From the NCBI GenBank assembly GCA_028673005.1, contig CM054120.1, positions 61,936,057 through 62,000,056 on the forward strand: 64,000 bases of DNA. Direction: 5' to 3'. This document shows, piece after piece, positions 22,515-33,733 of this stretch; the first letter of the stretch is position 1; each line of letters begins with the position of its first letter. The notes beneath the pieces were generated by a model, which ran no database searches, was not told the DNA's origin, and saw only the letters and a list, made by a program, of their open reading frames with translations. The translations under genes and the position numbers were made by a program. This DNA comes from Tanypteryx hageni (taxonomy: Eukaryota > Arthropoda > Insecta > Odonata > Petaluridae).

Positions 22515-22520
22515 TTTGCT

Positions 22521-22800
22521 TCCACGTTCACATTTGCCCTCACCGAGATATTGTACTACACACTCATACCTACATATTACGGAAATTTGAAACTTATGAA
22601 ATATTATGCTCCTCCACCAAGTTGGGTTGGATAGGAGTTGGTTTGGTTTTCCTTCCACGTTCATATTTGCCTTCATCGAGATATTGTACTATGTACTCAT
22701 ACCTATATATTACAGAAATTTGAACTTACGAAATATTATGCTTCCCCACCATTTTGGGTTGGTTAGAGGTTGACTTGGTTTTCCTTCCATGTTCATATTT
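22521..22800. repeat. Tandem minisatellite, about 132-bp unit
   Basis: The block beginning TCCACGTTCATATTTGCC occurs at 22521, 22654 and 22786. That gives two full units (periods 133 and 132) and a partial third. Internal markers are GAGATATTGTACTA and GGGTTGG. Open frames here are not genes. Confidence 0.8.
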
Positions 22801-23293
22801 GCACTCTCTGAGGGGTATGTTCCTCCGTTCCTCTTCCAAAAATGTGCAAAATATGGATTTCCTAGGACCACGTAGTATATCTTTCCACCGCTTTATTGTC
22901 AATTTTGGTGCCACTTATCCTCCGTGGTCCAACATCAGTTTTCTTTACAAAGATAGCTTCTTAATGAATCCCGGGATGAAATACAAAGTCTATCCCAAGT
23001 CATTCGATCTATTATAAAGACGTATACAATGTAACAACTTTTAATGTTATGCGGTGGTGCTGGGGGAGACATCAGACTGTTCTGCTGCTACCTTGCCATA
23101 ACGTAGATATATCAGACTAAAAGAACTTAATGTGGAACTTAATGGATCAACACGTATTGAATAAAAAAAAATTCTTCTACTACACCTGAAAATCTAGAGT
23201 CAACTTATACATGAGATATACGAAAAAACAAAAAATTTCATGAAAAAGTCGGGGTCAACCTAGACACGAGATCGATTTACACATAAATATATA
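22801..23293. other. Spacer with Tigger-like fragments
   Basis: No gene. At 23195-23290 the sequence GTCAACTTATACATGAG and its variant GTCAACCTAGACACGAG resemble ends of Tigger-type MITEs. Confidence 0.35.
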
Positions 23294-23918
23294 CAGTAAA
23301 TGCTTTTTTATATCTCTTCATTTGTTGTACTTAAATGATTTTATTTTTTAAGTCATACATCTTGTACAATATGTGTAGCAAAGTACTGGAACCTATCCCC
23401 ATTTACTCCATTCTAAATCTACCTCTGACAAGGCAGTTTCTGACAATGAAGTGGATTCCAGGAATGCATCTACTTTGTTATGAGAGATATGCCTGCATCT
23501 GATTCAGCTAGAAATAATGGCAATTGGTCCTTTTGTTTCTTTATATCATAATATATCATAAAACATAGAATGTTGAACTCATTCATGATAACATTTCAAT
23601 TCTCGCCTTCTCAAGCCATTTTATTATCTCCAATTTCTGATGTAATGTCAAAGTTACATGCTTTCTTTTAGCATCTTTACCGCCTCTGTTCACATTAGAA
23701 GCCATTATATAGGATGGATGGCTTAAAAAAATAAACAAAATGTGATAAACATAACACAGAAACTTTGTGCTCGGCAACACAGAAAATGGCAGATTGCATT
23801 GTGATAGACTTGTTCGGCAAGCAAAACTTGTCCGGTTATTGAGTGAGAACCGGGCTGCCAGATGCCGAACCATCAGGAGTTCTGAGCTACTAGATGCCAG
23901 ACTAATGGAATTTTACTG
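23294..23918 (-). mobile_element. Tigger deletion derivative keeping only coding ends
   Basis: The ends are CAGTAAATGCTTTTTTATAT (left) and, reversed, CAGTAAAATTCCATTAGTCT (right), each next to TA. On the minus strand, ATG at 23703-23705 starts MASNVNRGGKDAKRKHVTLT then LHQKLEIIKWLEKA, the N-terminal CENP-B-type HTH of Tigger transposases. The remainder resembles only a C-terminal acidic/Ser-rich tail (AFLESTSLSETALSEVDLEW). The whole catalytic domain is deleted. Confidence 0.6.
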
Positions 23919-23934
23919 TACTGTACTGTAGAGT

Positions 23935-24230
23935 TGAGAGAAAGGTGGCCTGTAAGTATGCACCAATACGTGAGATATTTACGTTATTTGTAAATAATTT
24001 CCAGAAATTTCAGTGTGGGTGAATACACAATGGTAGGCAAGCAGCTTATTTTATTTCAAGGCCAATGTTCCTTCAAGCAGTATTTACCATCTAAACCCAC
24101 AAAATATGGCATAAAGGTCTTTGCCCTTGTAGATTCATAGATTTTCTAAACCCTCAACTTGGAGGTATATGTCGGTTTGCAACCCCAAGGGTTGGTCCAA
24201 TCACGGGAACAGGGAAGGTATGTGACTTCC
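23935..24230 (+). pseudogene. piggyBac transposase fragment
   Basis: Reading across frames gives YAPIREIFTLFVNNFQKF, a GEYT-like block, then GKQLILFQGQCSFKQYLPSK followed by PTKYGIKVFAL. This matches the piggyBac block with consensus DEQLVPFRGRCSFRQYMPSKPAKYGIK, and the catalytic Asp is replaced (GKQ). It lies immediately next to the Tigger right end. No further piggyBac sequence follows. Confidence 0.6.
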
Positions 24231-24955
24231 TTTTTTCTTCTGTTTTATAGTTGTACCATATTGGTCTGATTATAAAGCGATGTTATTTTTCAACATAAGC
24301 CAAAGGTATCTTCTATTCCTCCCCTCTACCCTCCCTCCTCTCTCTCCAAAAAATGTTTTTCTTTCGTGCAGTTTGCAAAAGATATTATTTGGTATATCCG
24401 AGGTCAACTGATAATCAGTCCAATGTGGCATTTTAAAATTAATTATCTTATTTTCAATTTTTAGCATTATTGTTATGCAGAAAATGGGAAACTAACATAA
24501 TCAAAGAAACTTTGAAAAAATTGTGAATTTGAATCTGAGAGTTTGACATTCCATGGGGACACTACCCAGTATTTCAAGTACACTGACATGGTATTTGGCT
24601 GTCACCCATAAATGCAATGATAACTCAACGATGATACATTTTTTTATATTATGGGTTTATGATGATTTTGTGCTATCAGAAATTATATGCTTATGAAGAG
24701 GCTTTGCTTCTGCACAATAAATGCCCTTTATCTGATGACTGCAAGTCCAGAGATGGAAAAATCATAGCCATGATCTTACAAAGAATACTGCTGCACTGAT
24801 CGAGTGTCAGTTTTGCACAGAAGAACTAACATTTTGTAACCATACAAAAATAGCAGATAAGATAATGTAGGAAATACCACTTTGTGGATGTCAAAATGAG
24901 TCTGCAGGTGCATAGTTTTGTTTGTGAAATACATTCAACAAAATTATAATATTAC
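24231..24955. other. Intron or downstream sequence of the host gene
   Basis: AT-rich, no TE recognised with confidence. It follows the donor site of exon 24956-25037 on the minus strand. Any further 3' exons were not recognised to the left. Confidence 0.4.
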
Positions 24956-25037
24956 CGTCTCTGGAAGGAGATGCAATAACATAGCTGGATGCGTCCTCTT
25001 GGCTGTCTGCACTGATTGAATAAGGAGGTACAGCAAC
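24956..25037 (-). CDS. Host gene exon 3 (A1CF/RBM46/47-like, tail region)
   Basis: This 82-base exon is bounded on the minus strand by a good acceptor (TTATTATTTCCCAG) and a donor (GTAATATT). It reads VAVPPYSISADSQEDASSYV then IASPSRD in the only open phase, entering at phase 0. That equals the phase in which exon 55797-55917 leaves. The residue composition (Ser/Asp/Pro-rich) suits a disordered tail and has no recognised domain. Assignment to the same gene rests on strand, order, splice sites and phase, not on homology. A further exon could lie between them in the 30.8-kb intron. Confidence 0.5.
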
Positions 25038-25892
25038 CTGGGAAATAATAAAAGTACTCCTAAAATTGAATTGCATTTGATAAACACTTTTAAATAATCA
25101 ATAATAGAATCTGACCAAATTATATTTGCCTATGATCTGGATATAAGAACTTTGATCGAATATGTCAGTCATATCTGGTCTATCATATCAAATCTGACTA
25201 ATCTTTACATGCATGGTAATGAATTCAGCCAGTTATTATGGATTTGGTCTCATACATATTTCTCAGATCTGATATCATATCTGCCTTTGTTTCTTTAATT
25301 TCGTCTGATAAGTTATGTATCACAAGATAACCAAGTGTTTCTCATCAATCTATTTCAAGCACATGCTCTTCAAAAATGTATTTACTTATGTACACTACAT
25401 ATCTCATAATACGATAGTGAATCAACAAGTAACCAGAATTTAGCTATATTTACCAAATTTATTGCACAACTTAAAATTAATTACAGTAAAATTCCTTTTA
25501 TCCAGCATCTTGTAAACCAGCATGTCCAACTGATTTATTTCCTAATCAGTTGTACTTAATATAATAATCGACAATCATTTAAAACTTACCTCACTCAAAT
25601 AGTAGTAATATCATCTTTATGTTCACGTTCATTCCTTCATTGTAAATTATCCAGTTCTTTACAAATGCTGTGTATACATAAAGAAAATAGACATATTTAA
25701 TTACATTTCTTCATTGTAGATAATACATTTCCCTTCATTTACCAAATATTTCATTCACACAAAAGAAAATGAAACTAATTAGGTATATACAGCAGATACT
25801 GTATACTTCAGTTGTCATGAAGATTGTTTTCACTGACAGCAATTAAAAAACTTGCAAAAATTTTTCTAAGTTCAAAGTGAATTATGACTTTC
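25038..25892. other. Intronic sequence with a solo Tigger end
   Basis: No gene. At 25484, CAGTAAAATTCCTTTTATCC after TA is a Tigger-type left end like those at 23294-23918. Its partner end was not found. Confidence 0.45.
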
Positions 25893-26609
25893 TTGTTTGA
25901 TTTTCTTGAAATCAGCTGCTCCTTCGATAAAATGTACTAAACAAAACACACTATTTGACTAGTTCTACAAATTTTTTTGAAGACTTTTTAGTTATAAATG
26001 ATATTTTATGAGATATAAAGAAAAGTTTATTTTTTGTGACCAGTAAAGTGGCACTCCCAATTAGGATACATAAACCATTTATATAATTTTCTTTGCTCTC
26101 AAGTCCTAAATACCAAATTCTGTCAACATCCACCCAGTAGTTTTGCAGATGAATGGATGGATGGGCATGACCTAACCGTAAGGCATTCTTTTTTACTTTT
26201 TGTAAAAAACACCTACAAATTACTCATTCACAAATGCAATTTTAGAAGCACACCTTCAGTAAAAGTGTGCGACTGTACAACTTTATTTTAAAAATCCATC
26301 TTGACAGCTGGCATCACGCAATGGCCGAAAATAACACTAACTAGGAAGCAACAATATTATTGCATACATGTCGATGAGACATTTGCTGTAGTATACAGGC
26401 GGAGACTAGGCATCTAGTCCAGTTATTTTACAGTTTCAGTAAGTTGCAATTCTGATGTTTCATGTGAACCTTCATGCTTATAGAAGTGTTTGTGTTATAG
26501 TAGTGCATTAACAGATATTATTTCAAAAAATTTGGCTCAGATAGGAAGAATATCAGTTTTTCTCCATGTAATAAAATACAGAGTAGAGGCAATTTTAAAA
26601 TTGCAAACA

Positions 26610-28420
26610 TGAGTGAACCGAGTGCCTCAAATGCTTCTGTTGTGCTTTCAAGCAGCTTCATGTTGTGCAGTGCATAATTTATTAACAAAAAGTTTTTCAT
26701 CGAACAATTTTCAGGCAAAGAGTGAAATTATCCAAACTGGTAGGCCAAAAACTCGCCTAAATTTAAATATAAAAATTAAATCATGCACAAGACATTTTAT
26801 CGTAGATATTTATAACTGTGTTGAATAGCTGACTGGATGTGAGAGCAAAGCAAAATTATTTTGTTGGCAGTGCTTACTTTTTTCAAACAAAAAAAATGTT
26901 TGGACTAAAATGGGATTTTCTGATTTAAATAATCTTCATAAGGTAATAAAGAGACATTCAATAAGTAAAGAACATTTCCAGTCAATTCTTCAAGAAAAAC
27001 CATTTGGATTAACTCGAATAGAACATGTTTTAGATAAGCAGTTAAAAACTACTCATCGCCAGCATAATGAAGCAGTAAAGAAAAATCTGGAAATGTTAAA
27101 AAGACTTATTGATATTGTTTGTTTTTTAGGAGAGCATGAACTTGGCTTTCATGGTCATGACAAATCCAGTGACTCTGTAAATAAAGGTAATTACATGGAC
27201 TTGGTCTAATTGGTTGCTAAATACAACAAAACTTTGGGAAACCATTTGGAACATTCCACAGTGTTATTTAAAAATGAAGGGAAAAGGAAAGGGGAAATAA
27301 TACTAGGTTTACGGGAGATTAAACCATGCCAGGGACCTAGTCTCATACACAGCGTAAAAAAGCTAAATACGTAAATTAATCTCTTTATTCATCTTCTTTA
27401 AGCAATAACTAATAATAATGGATTAATTATATTCATTTAACGGTTCAGTAAATAAGTGAATTTTTCTCTTGATTATACACCATTTTTAATCTTCCAAAAA
27501 TATTTTCTAACACATTTGATTTGATTTAACCATCACACAAGTAGTATTTTACACAAGAATTCACATGTATACTGCAAATAAATTCAAAACAGCTTTTAAA
27601 ATTATAAATGCAATTAAATGTTTATTTTTTATTTCATATGTTTATAAAATAAATCATATTCTACTTGATGGTCTTAGTGGATTGGCTTAATCTTTTTCAA
27701 CATCTTCATAGTAAACATGAGCACCAGATTTAGAAGTGAAGAAAAGATTATCAAAAGTAGCACCTACAAGGAGCCAATATCATGGAAGTCTTGTATCTGC
27801 TGTTTTTTAGTTTCAACAGCAATTGATCAATCGATTTGAGCATATTTTGAACCTTCATGATGAATGGGATTCAAAAACTTGGAACTATTCACAGGGTTAC
27901 CTATATCTGTTAAAGAGAGGCTTTACCTTCAGTTTCCTTTTAATATGTTTTCCAATATATTTCCATTATCTGACAAGGTATTTGCTGTGTTGAAAGCTAC
28001 ATGTATTATGTATTAAAAATATTGATGTATTTTCAAATGTAATAAATAGAAAAAGAGATGATTTTGAAATTGTTTGGGAAAAGACGATGAACCTGGCTGA
28101 AGATTTACAACCACAGAGAAAAAGAATATGAATAGACAATGTTATTGACAACAACTTCATACCAAAGAATTTTTATAGAGGTTATAGACAACATTTTTCA
28201 ACAGTTAAATTCCAGATTCAGAAACTTTGGCAATTTAAAACTCATTGAATTAACTAATTTTTAAGAGTTTTCCAATAAGACTTTTCCTCAAGATGCATTC
28301 GACCCCTCGAGAACAGTTACAGAAATTATTTTGACATAGCTGCTTTGCATTCTGAGCTTTCGGTTATACATAAAATAGAACATATTGATAAAAATAGCAT
28401 TAGAAATTTATAACATTTCA
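26610..28420 (+). pseudogene. hAT transposase pseudogene, copy 1 (ZMYM1-like type)
   Basis: Read in order: a linker ending KSCTRHFIVDIYNCVE, a TAG in place of Trp, then LTGCESKAKLFCWQCLLFS (a TTF-type zinc finger region) and NNLHKVIKRHSISKEHF. It continues with RQHNEAVKKNLEMLKRLIDI and ELGFHGHDKSSDS to 27209. A TAA then interrupts, followed by KYNKTLGNHLEHSTV and an R1 insertion (27265-27664). The central part (27665-28420) is heavily broken but retains FIPKNFYRGYRQHF and FPQDAF-like blocks. The family is the hAT group annotated in animals as zinc finger MYM-type 1-like. In this copy the gene is cut by the duplication junction and has no 3' end. Confidence 0.7.
27265..27664 (+). repeat. R1 fragment inside the hAT pseudogene, copy 1
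   Basis: Matches the reverse complement of about 60948-61335, including ACTAGGTTTACGGGAG and CCAGGGACCTAGT. It interrupts the hAT coding remnant. It is repeated at 30211-30610 by the tandem duplication. Confidence 0.7.
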
Positions 28421-28424
28421 TTAA

Positions 28425-28838
28425 CACATTCAATGCGGATGGCGTATATGTACGCCATGGCTGGCTGTCGCCGGTGACGGGTGGCGTACATGTAAGCCAT
28501 CGGTTCTGTCTCCTTCAACGGGCTATTGTGACGTAGCGCTTGGGTGGAGAGGTCCCGTTCTTTTACTCTGCATCTCAGTAGCGATTAAGCTTTCTAATAG
28601 TGCAGTTCGTTTGTAGTTTGGCGCCTTTCGACTTCTTTGGTGATTTAGCGTTCTTGCTTTCCATTTTTCTTTGGATAACATTGGAACGCATCCTCAGACG
28701 TCTTGAGTGACAGTTTTTATCAAGTTTTTCTTACGTTTACCTCCAACTGTGATATTTTCAGTAAGTAAATATTATCATATTTTCATAAATACCAATTTTT
28801 TCGTAATCCTCAACTTACGTATTTTATGTTCTATGATA
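28425..28838 (+). mobile_element. Truncated 5' end of piggyBac (duplicated)
   Basis: TTAA at 28421-28424 is followed by CACATTCAATGCGG and the same 0.4 kb as the left end of the complete element at 31371. It is cut off at the duplication junction. Confidence 0.85.
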
Positions 28839-29555
28839 TTGTTTGATTTTCTTGAAATCAGCTGCTCCTTCGATAAAATGTACTAAACAAAACACACTAT
28901 TTGACTAGTTCTACAAATTTTTTTGAAGACTTTTTAGTTATAAATGATATTTTATGAGATATAAAGAAAAGTTTATTTTTTGTGACCAGTAAAGTGGCAC
29001 TCCCAATTAGGATACATAAACCATTTATATAATTTTCTTTGCTCTCAAGTCCTAAATACCAAATTCTGTCAACATCCACCCAGTAGTTTTGCAGATGAAT
29101 GGATGGATGGGCATGACCTAACCGTAAGGCATTCTTTTTTACTTTTTGTAAAAAACACCTACAAATTACTCATTCACAAATGCAATTTTAGAAGCACACC
29201 TTCAGTAAAAGTGTGCGACTGTACAACTTTATTTTAAAAATCCATCTTGACAGCTGGCATCACGCAATGGCCGAAAATAACACTAACTAGGAAGCAACAA
29301 TATTATTGCATACATGTCGATGAGACATTTGCTGTAGTATACAGGCGGAGACTAGGCATCTAGTCCAGTTATTTTACAGTTTCAGTAAGTTGCAATTCTG
29401 ATGTTTCATGTGAACCTTCATGCTTATAGAAGTGTTTGTGTTATAGTAGTGCATTAACAGATATTATTTCAAAAAATTTGGCTCAGATAGGAAGAATATC
29501 AGTTTTTCTCCATGTAATAAAATACAGAGTAGAGGCAATTTTAAAATTGCAAACA

Positions 29556-31366
29556 TGAGTGAACCGAGTGCCTCAAATGCTTCTGTTGTGCTTTCAAGCA
29601 GCTTCATGTTGTGCAGTGCATAATTTATTAACAAAAAGTTTTTCATCGAACAATTTTCAGGCAAAGAGTGAAATTATCCAAACTGGTAGGCCAAAAACTC
29701 GCCTAAATTTAAATATAAAAATTAAATCATGCACAAGACATTTTATCGTAGATATTTATAACTGTGTTGAATAGCTGACTGGATGTGAGAGCAAAGCAAA
29801 ATTATTTTGTTGGCAGTGCTTACTTTTTTCAAACAAAAAAAATGTTTGGACTAAAATGGGATTTTCTGATTTAAATAATCTTCATAAGGTAATAAAGAGA
29901 CATTCAATAAGTAAAGAACATTTCCAGTCAATTCTTCAAGAAAAACCATTTGGATTAACTCGAATAGAACATGTTTTAGATAAGCAGTTAAAAACTACTC
30001 ATCGCCAGCATAATGAAGCAGTAAAGAAAAATCTGGAAATGTTAAAAAGACTTATTGATATTGTTTGTTTTTTAGGAGAGCATGAACTTGGCTTTCATGG
30101 TCATGACAAATCCAGTGACTCTGTAAATAAAGGTAATTACATGGACTTGGTCTAATTGGTTGCTAAATACAACAAAACTTTGGGAAACCATTTGGAACAT
30201 TCCACAGTGTTATTTAAAAATGAAGGGAAAAGGAAAGGGGAAATAATACTAGGTTTACGGGAGATTAAACCATGCCAGGGACCTAGTCTCATACACAGCG
30301 TAAAAAAGCTAAATACGTAAATTAATCTCTTTATTCATCTTCTTTAAGCAATAACTAATAATAATGGATTAATTATATTCATTTAACGGTTCAGTAAATA
30401 AGTGAATTTTTCTCTTGATTATACACCATTTTTAATCTTCCAAAAATATTTTCTAACACATTTGATTTGATTTAACCATCACACAAGTAGTATTTTACAC
30501 AAGAATTCACATGTATACTGCAAATAAATTCAAAACAGCTTTTAAAATTATAAATGCAATTAAATGTTTATTTTTTATTTCATATGTTTATAAAATAAAT
30601 CATATTCTACTTGATGGTCTTAGTGGATTGGCTTAATCTTTTTCAACATCTTCATAGTAAACATGAGCACCAGATTTAGAAGTGAAGAAAAGATTATCAA
30701 AAGTAGCACCTACAAGGAGCCAATATCATGGAAGTCTTGTATCTGCTGTTTTTTAGTTTCAACAGCAATTGATCAATCGATTTGAGCATATTTTGAACCT
30801 TCATGATGAATGGGATTCAAAAACTTGGAACTATTCACAGGGTTACCTATATCTGTTAAAGAGAGGCTTTACCTTCAGTTTCCTTTTAATATGTTTTCCA
30901 ATATATTTCCATTATCTGACAAGGTATTTGCTGTGTTGAAAGCTACATGTATTATGTATTAAAAATATTGATGTATTTTCAAATGTAATAAATAGAAAAA
31001 GAGATGATTTTGAAATTGTTTGGGAAAAGACGATGAACCTGGCTGAAGATTTACAACCACAGAGAAAAAGAATATGAATAGACAATGTTATTGACAACAA
31101 CTTCATACCAAAGAATTTTTATAGAGGTTATAGACAACATTTTTCAACAGTTAAATTCCAGATTCAGAAACTTTGGCAATTTAAAACTCATTGAATTAAC
31201 TAATTTTTAAGAGTTTTCCAATAAGACTTTTCCTCAAGATGCATTCGACCCCTCGAGAACAGTTACAGAAATTATTTTGACATAGCTGCTTTGCATTCTG
31301 AGCTTTCGGTTATACATAAAATAGAACATATTGATAAAAATAGCATTAGAAATTTATAACATTTCA
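29556..31366 (+). pseudogene. hAT transposase pseudogene, copy 2
   Basis: Second copy of the pseudogene at 26610, with the same stops, and with the R1 fragment at 30211-30610. It is interrupted by the complete piggyBac at TTAA 31367-31370, and its 3' end continues at 34609. This arrangement is the original locus. Confidence 0.7.
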
Positions 31367-31699
31367 TTAACACATTCAATGCGGATGGCGTATATGTACG
31401 CCATGGCTGGCTGTCGCCGGTGACGGGTGGCGTACATGTAAGCCATCGGTTCTGTCTCCTTCAACGGGCTATTGTGACGTAGCGCTTGGGTGGAGAGGTC
31501 CCGTTCTTTTACTCTGCATCTCAGTAGCGATTAAGCTTTCTAATAGTGCAGTTCGTTTGTAGTTTGGCGCCTTTCGACTTCTTTGGTGATTTAGCGTTCT
31601 TGCTTTCCATTTTTCTTTGGATAACATTGGAAAGCAATCTTAAGACGTCTTGAGTGACAGTTTTTATCAAGTTTTTCTTACGTTTACCTCCAACTGTGA

Positions 31700-32005
31700 T
31701 ATTTTCAGTAAGTAAATATTATCATATTTTCATAAATACCAATTTTTTCGTAATCCTCAACTTACGTATTTTATGTTCTATGATATTCAAATGTTTTACA
31801 AGTGTTTTCTCTCCTACAATTTAAAGATATCCGAAATTTTTTATTGTTTTACGGAGTATTTCTTCACTTTCTAACATATTATTTGTCTCATCTAAGAGAT
31901 TAAAAAATTTAAGAAAATAATTTTTTCCAGTAAGTAATTCATTTGGATATTTAAATTTCGAAGATCTAAAATAATATGAATGCCTTGTTTTCAATTCATA
32001 AATAA
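31700..32005 (+). promoter_or_regulatory. Possible 5' leader intron of the piggyBac transposase
   Basis: TTTTCAGTAAGTAAAT near 31700 offers a splice donor. A stop at about 32003 precedes the in-frame acidic segment EDWCYDSEEETASEEEERP upstream of the first Met at 32063. An acceptor such as ATAAATAAG near 32008 could bring that segment into the protein, as acidic N-termini are usual in this family. The second piggyBac at 40.6 kb has a similarly placed donor. This is inference. Confidence 0.3.
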
Positions 32006-32062
32006 GAAGATTGGTGTTACGACTCGGAGGAAGAGACGGCTTCCGAAGAGGAAGAGAGGCCC

Positions 32063-33733
32063 ATGTCACCATTCGCAGAAGGTTTTATGGCTGTACCTAA
32101 GGACCCACCCCCTCCAACACCCTCTTTGTCGCCAAACCTCCTGACGGCCGCATCTACTCCAAGTGTTTTTGAGGTCCCACCACCACCACCCTCTGTGTCA
32201 CTGAGTACATCTGCTCCAAATTTTCTTACCCTCGAGTTTCCCGTTAGTTGGCATGCTGAACCACCCCCTTCCATACCCAAAATTGCCTTTTCTGAGAACC
32301 CAGGTTTAAAAGTAATTCCCTCTGAACAGACCCCTAGAGCTTATTTTGACCTTCTTGCCAATGCTGCCTTTTACGAACTTATTTTGAAAGAAACAGAGAA
32401 AAATGCCATCAGCATATTTTTAAACAACCCTTCCCCTAAAGCACGGATAACGGCCTGGAAAAACTTGAGTATGGAAGAATTCTCAAAATGGTTAGGGCTT
32501 CTTTTCCATATGGGCACCATCCGTATCACAAGAATTGCGGATTATTGGAAAACCACCAAATTATTTAATTTGCAGGCATTTCGTGAGACGATGAGTCGCG
32601 ATAGATTTTTAGGAATTTTACAGGCACATTTTGCAGAAAACCCCAACGAAAATGATGCCAGACCAGAGGATAGACTTTATAAGATTAGGCCTCTAATTGA
32701 TATTTTTCAAAAAACAATGATGGACATTGAATCTCCTGCGAAGGAACTCAGCATAGATGAATCTATTGTACTGTGGAGAGGACGCCTAATATTTAGGCAA
32801 TACATAAAAGGAAAATGCCATAAATATGGCATTAAACTTTATATGCTTACCGAGCCATCAGGTTTGGTTTTGCGACTACTTGTGTACACGGGGTCGGGGG
32901 GCAAAGAAGTAGGAGGAAAAGGGCACTCAGAAAAAGTAGTACATAAGTTGTTGGTTGGAATGAACGATGTTGGCCATGCTGTCTACATGGACAATTTTTA
33001 CAGCTCTGTAGGGCTGACCCGTGACCTTTTGTCTCGCAAGACATACTGCACCGGGACCTTGAGGGCAAACAGATGGGAAAACCCGAAGGATTTTATTGCA
33101 AAAAAGTTGAAAAGGGGAGAAATCATCGAGAGATGGACAGATGAAGGCATATGCATTTTAAAATGGAAAGACAAGAGAGATGTCATAATGATATCCTCCG
33201 AATTTGGGAGCAAGCTTGTGGAAGTCAGTGGCAAACGCGGGGTCAAGGAAAAGCCTGAGTCCGTCGCGCAATATAACAAATTCATGGGGGGGATTGATCA
33301 TGCCGATCAACTAATGGCTTACTACCCCTGTGAGAGAAAGTCGTTGAAGTGGTACAAAAAGTTGGCCATTCATATTTTTCAAGTAATGCTTGTAAATAGC
33401 TTCCTTCTGTACAACAAATACAGCGGAGATAAAAAGAACCTCTACGATTTTAGATTGGACGTGATCAAGTCGCTTTTATCGATTGACTCACACCGGATTT
33501 TGAACTTGCCTTCCATGACTCATTTCCCAGAGCTGACGGAACTCGGCGGGAAACATAGGAAGCAAAAACGGTGCAGATTGTGCTACCAAAGAAGAGAAAG
33601 AAAATTAGTTATATTTGTTTGCCCTGCCTGTGAGGGTGAGCCAGGTCTCTGTCTGAGGCCATGTTTTCAAGAATACCATAAAAACCATACCATAAAAGGT
33701 GTAGGTAAATGTAATTTTCATGGCATTATTTAA
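32063..33733 (+). CDS. piggyBac transposase, open frame
   Basis: The 556-aa enzyme would cut and seal DNA at TTAA in the nucleus. The catalytic aspartates are D232 (LSIDESIV), D310 (VYMDNFYSS) and D412 (GGIDHADQ). The gaps of 78 and 102 residues match the 78 and 101 of the Trichoplusia ni enzyme (D268, D346, D447). The N-terminal 65 residues are Pro/Ser-rich. The C-terminus has the cysteine-rich domain (CRLCYQRRERK, then CPACEG and CLRPCFQEYHKNH, about residues 507-545) that binds the subterminal repeats in characterised piggyBac proteins. There is no internal stop or frameshift. The start at 32063 is the first Met in frame after a stop at about 32003; an upstream acidic exon is possible. Activity is not shown. 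Confidence 0.93.
   Translation: MSPFAEGFMAVPKDPPPPTPSLSPNLLTAASTPSVFEVPPPPPSVSLSTSAPNFLTLEFPVSWHAEPPPSIPKIAFSENPGLKVIPSEQTPRAYFDLLANAAFYELILKETEKNAISIFLNNPSPKARITAWKNLSMEEFSKWLGLLFHMGTIRITRIADYWKTTKLFNLQAFRETMSRDRFLGILQAHFAENPNENDARPEDRLYKIRPLIDIFQKTMMDIESPAKELSIDESIVLWRGRLIFRQYIKGKCHKYGIKLYMLTEPSGLVLRLLVYTGSGGKEVGGKGHSEKVVHKLLVGMNDVGHAVYMDNFYSSVGLTRDLLSRKTYCTGTLRANRWENPKDFIAKKLKRGEIIERWTDEGICILKWKDKRDVIMISSEFGSKLVEVSGKRGVKEKPESVAQYNKFMGGIDHADQLMAYYPCERKSLKWYKKLAIHIFQVMLVNSFLLYNKYSGDKKNLYDFRLDVIKSLLSIDSHRILNLPSMTHFPELTELGGKHRKQKRCRLCYQRRERKLVIFVCPACEGEPGLCLRPCFQEYHKNHTIKGVGKCNFHGII

Larger units (their letters stand above)
25893..31787. repeat. 2.95-kb tandem direct duplication
   Basis: Unit 1 (25893-28838) and unit 2 (28839-31787) are nearly identical along their length, offset by 2946 bases (2947 after a 1-base indel). 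The only differences I noticed cluster near 28692-28710 against 31638-31657. Two bases (TT) are shared at the junction. Each unit holds part of a hAT pseudogene, an R1 fragment and the first 0.4 kb of a piggyBac element. Only unit 2 continues into the complete piggyBac. Confidence 0.9.

Noticed and set aside
22496..23017. Open frames over the 132-bp tandem repeat
   Set aside because: Explained by the minisatellite; no conserved domain.
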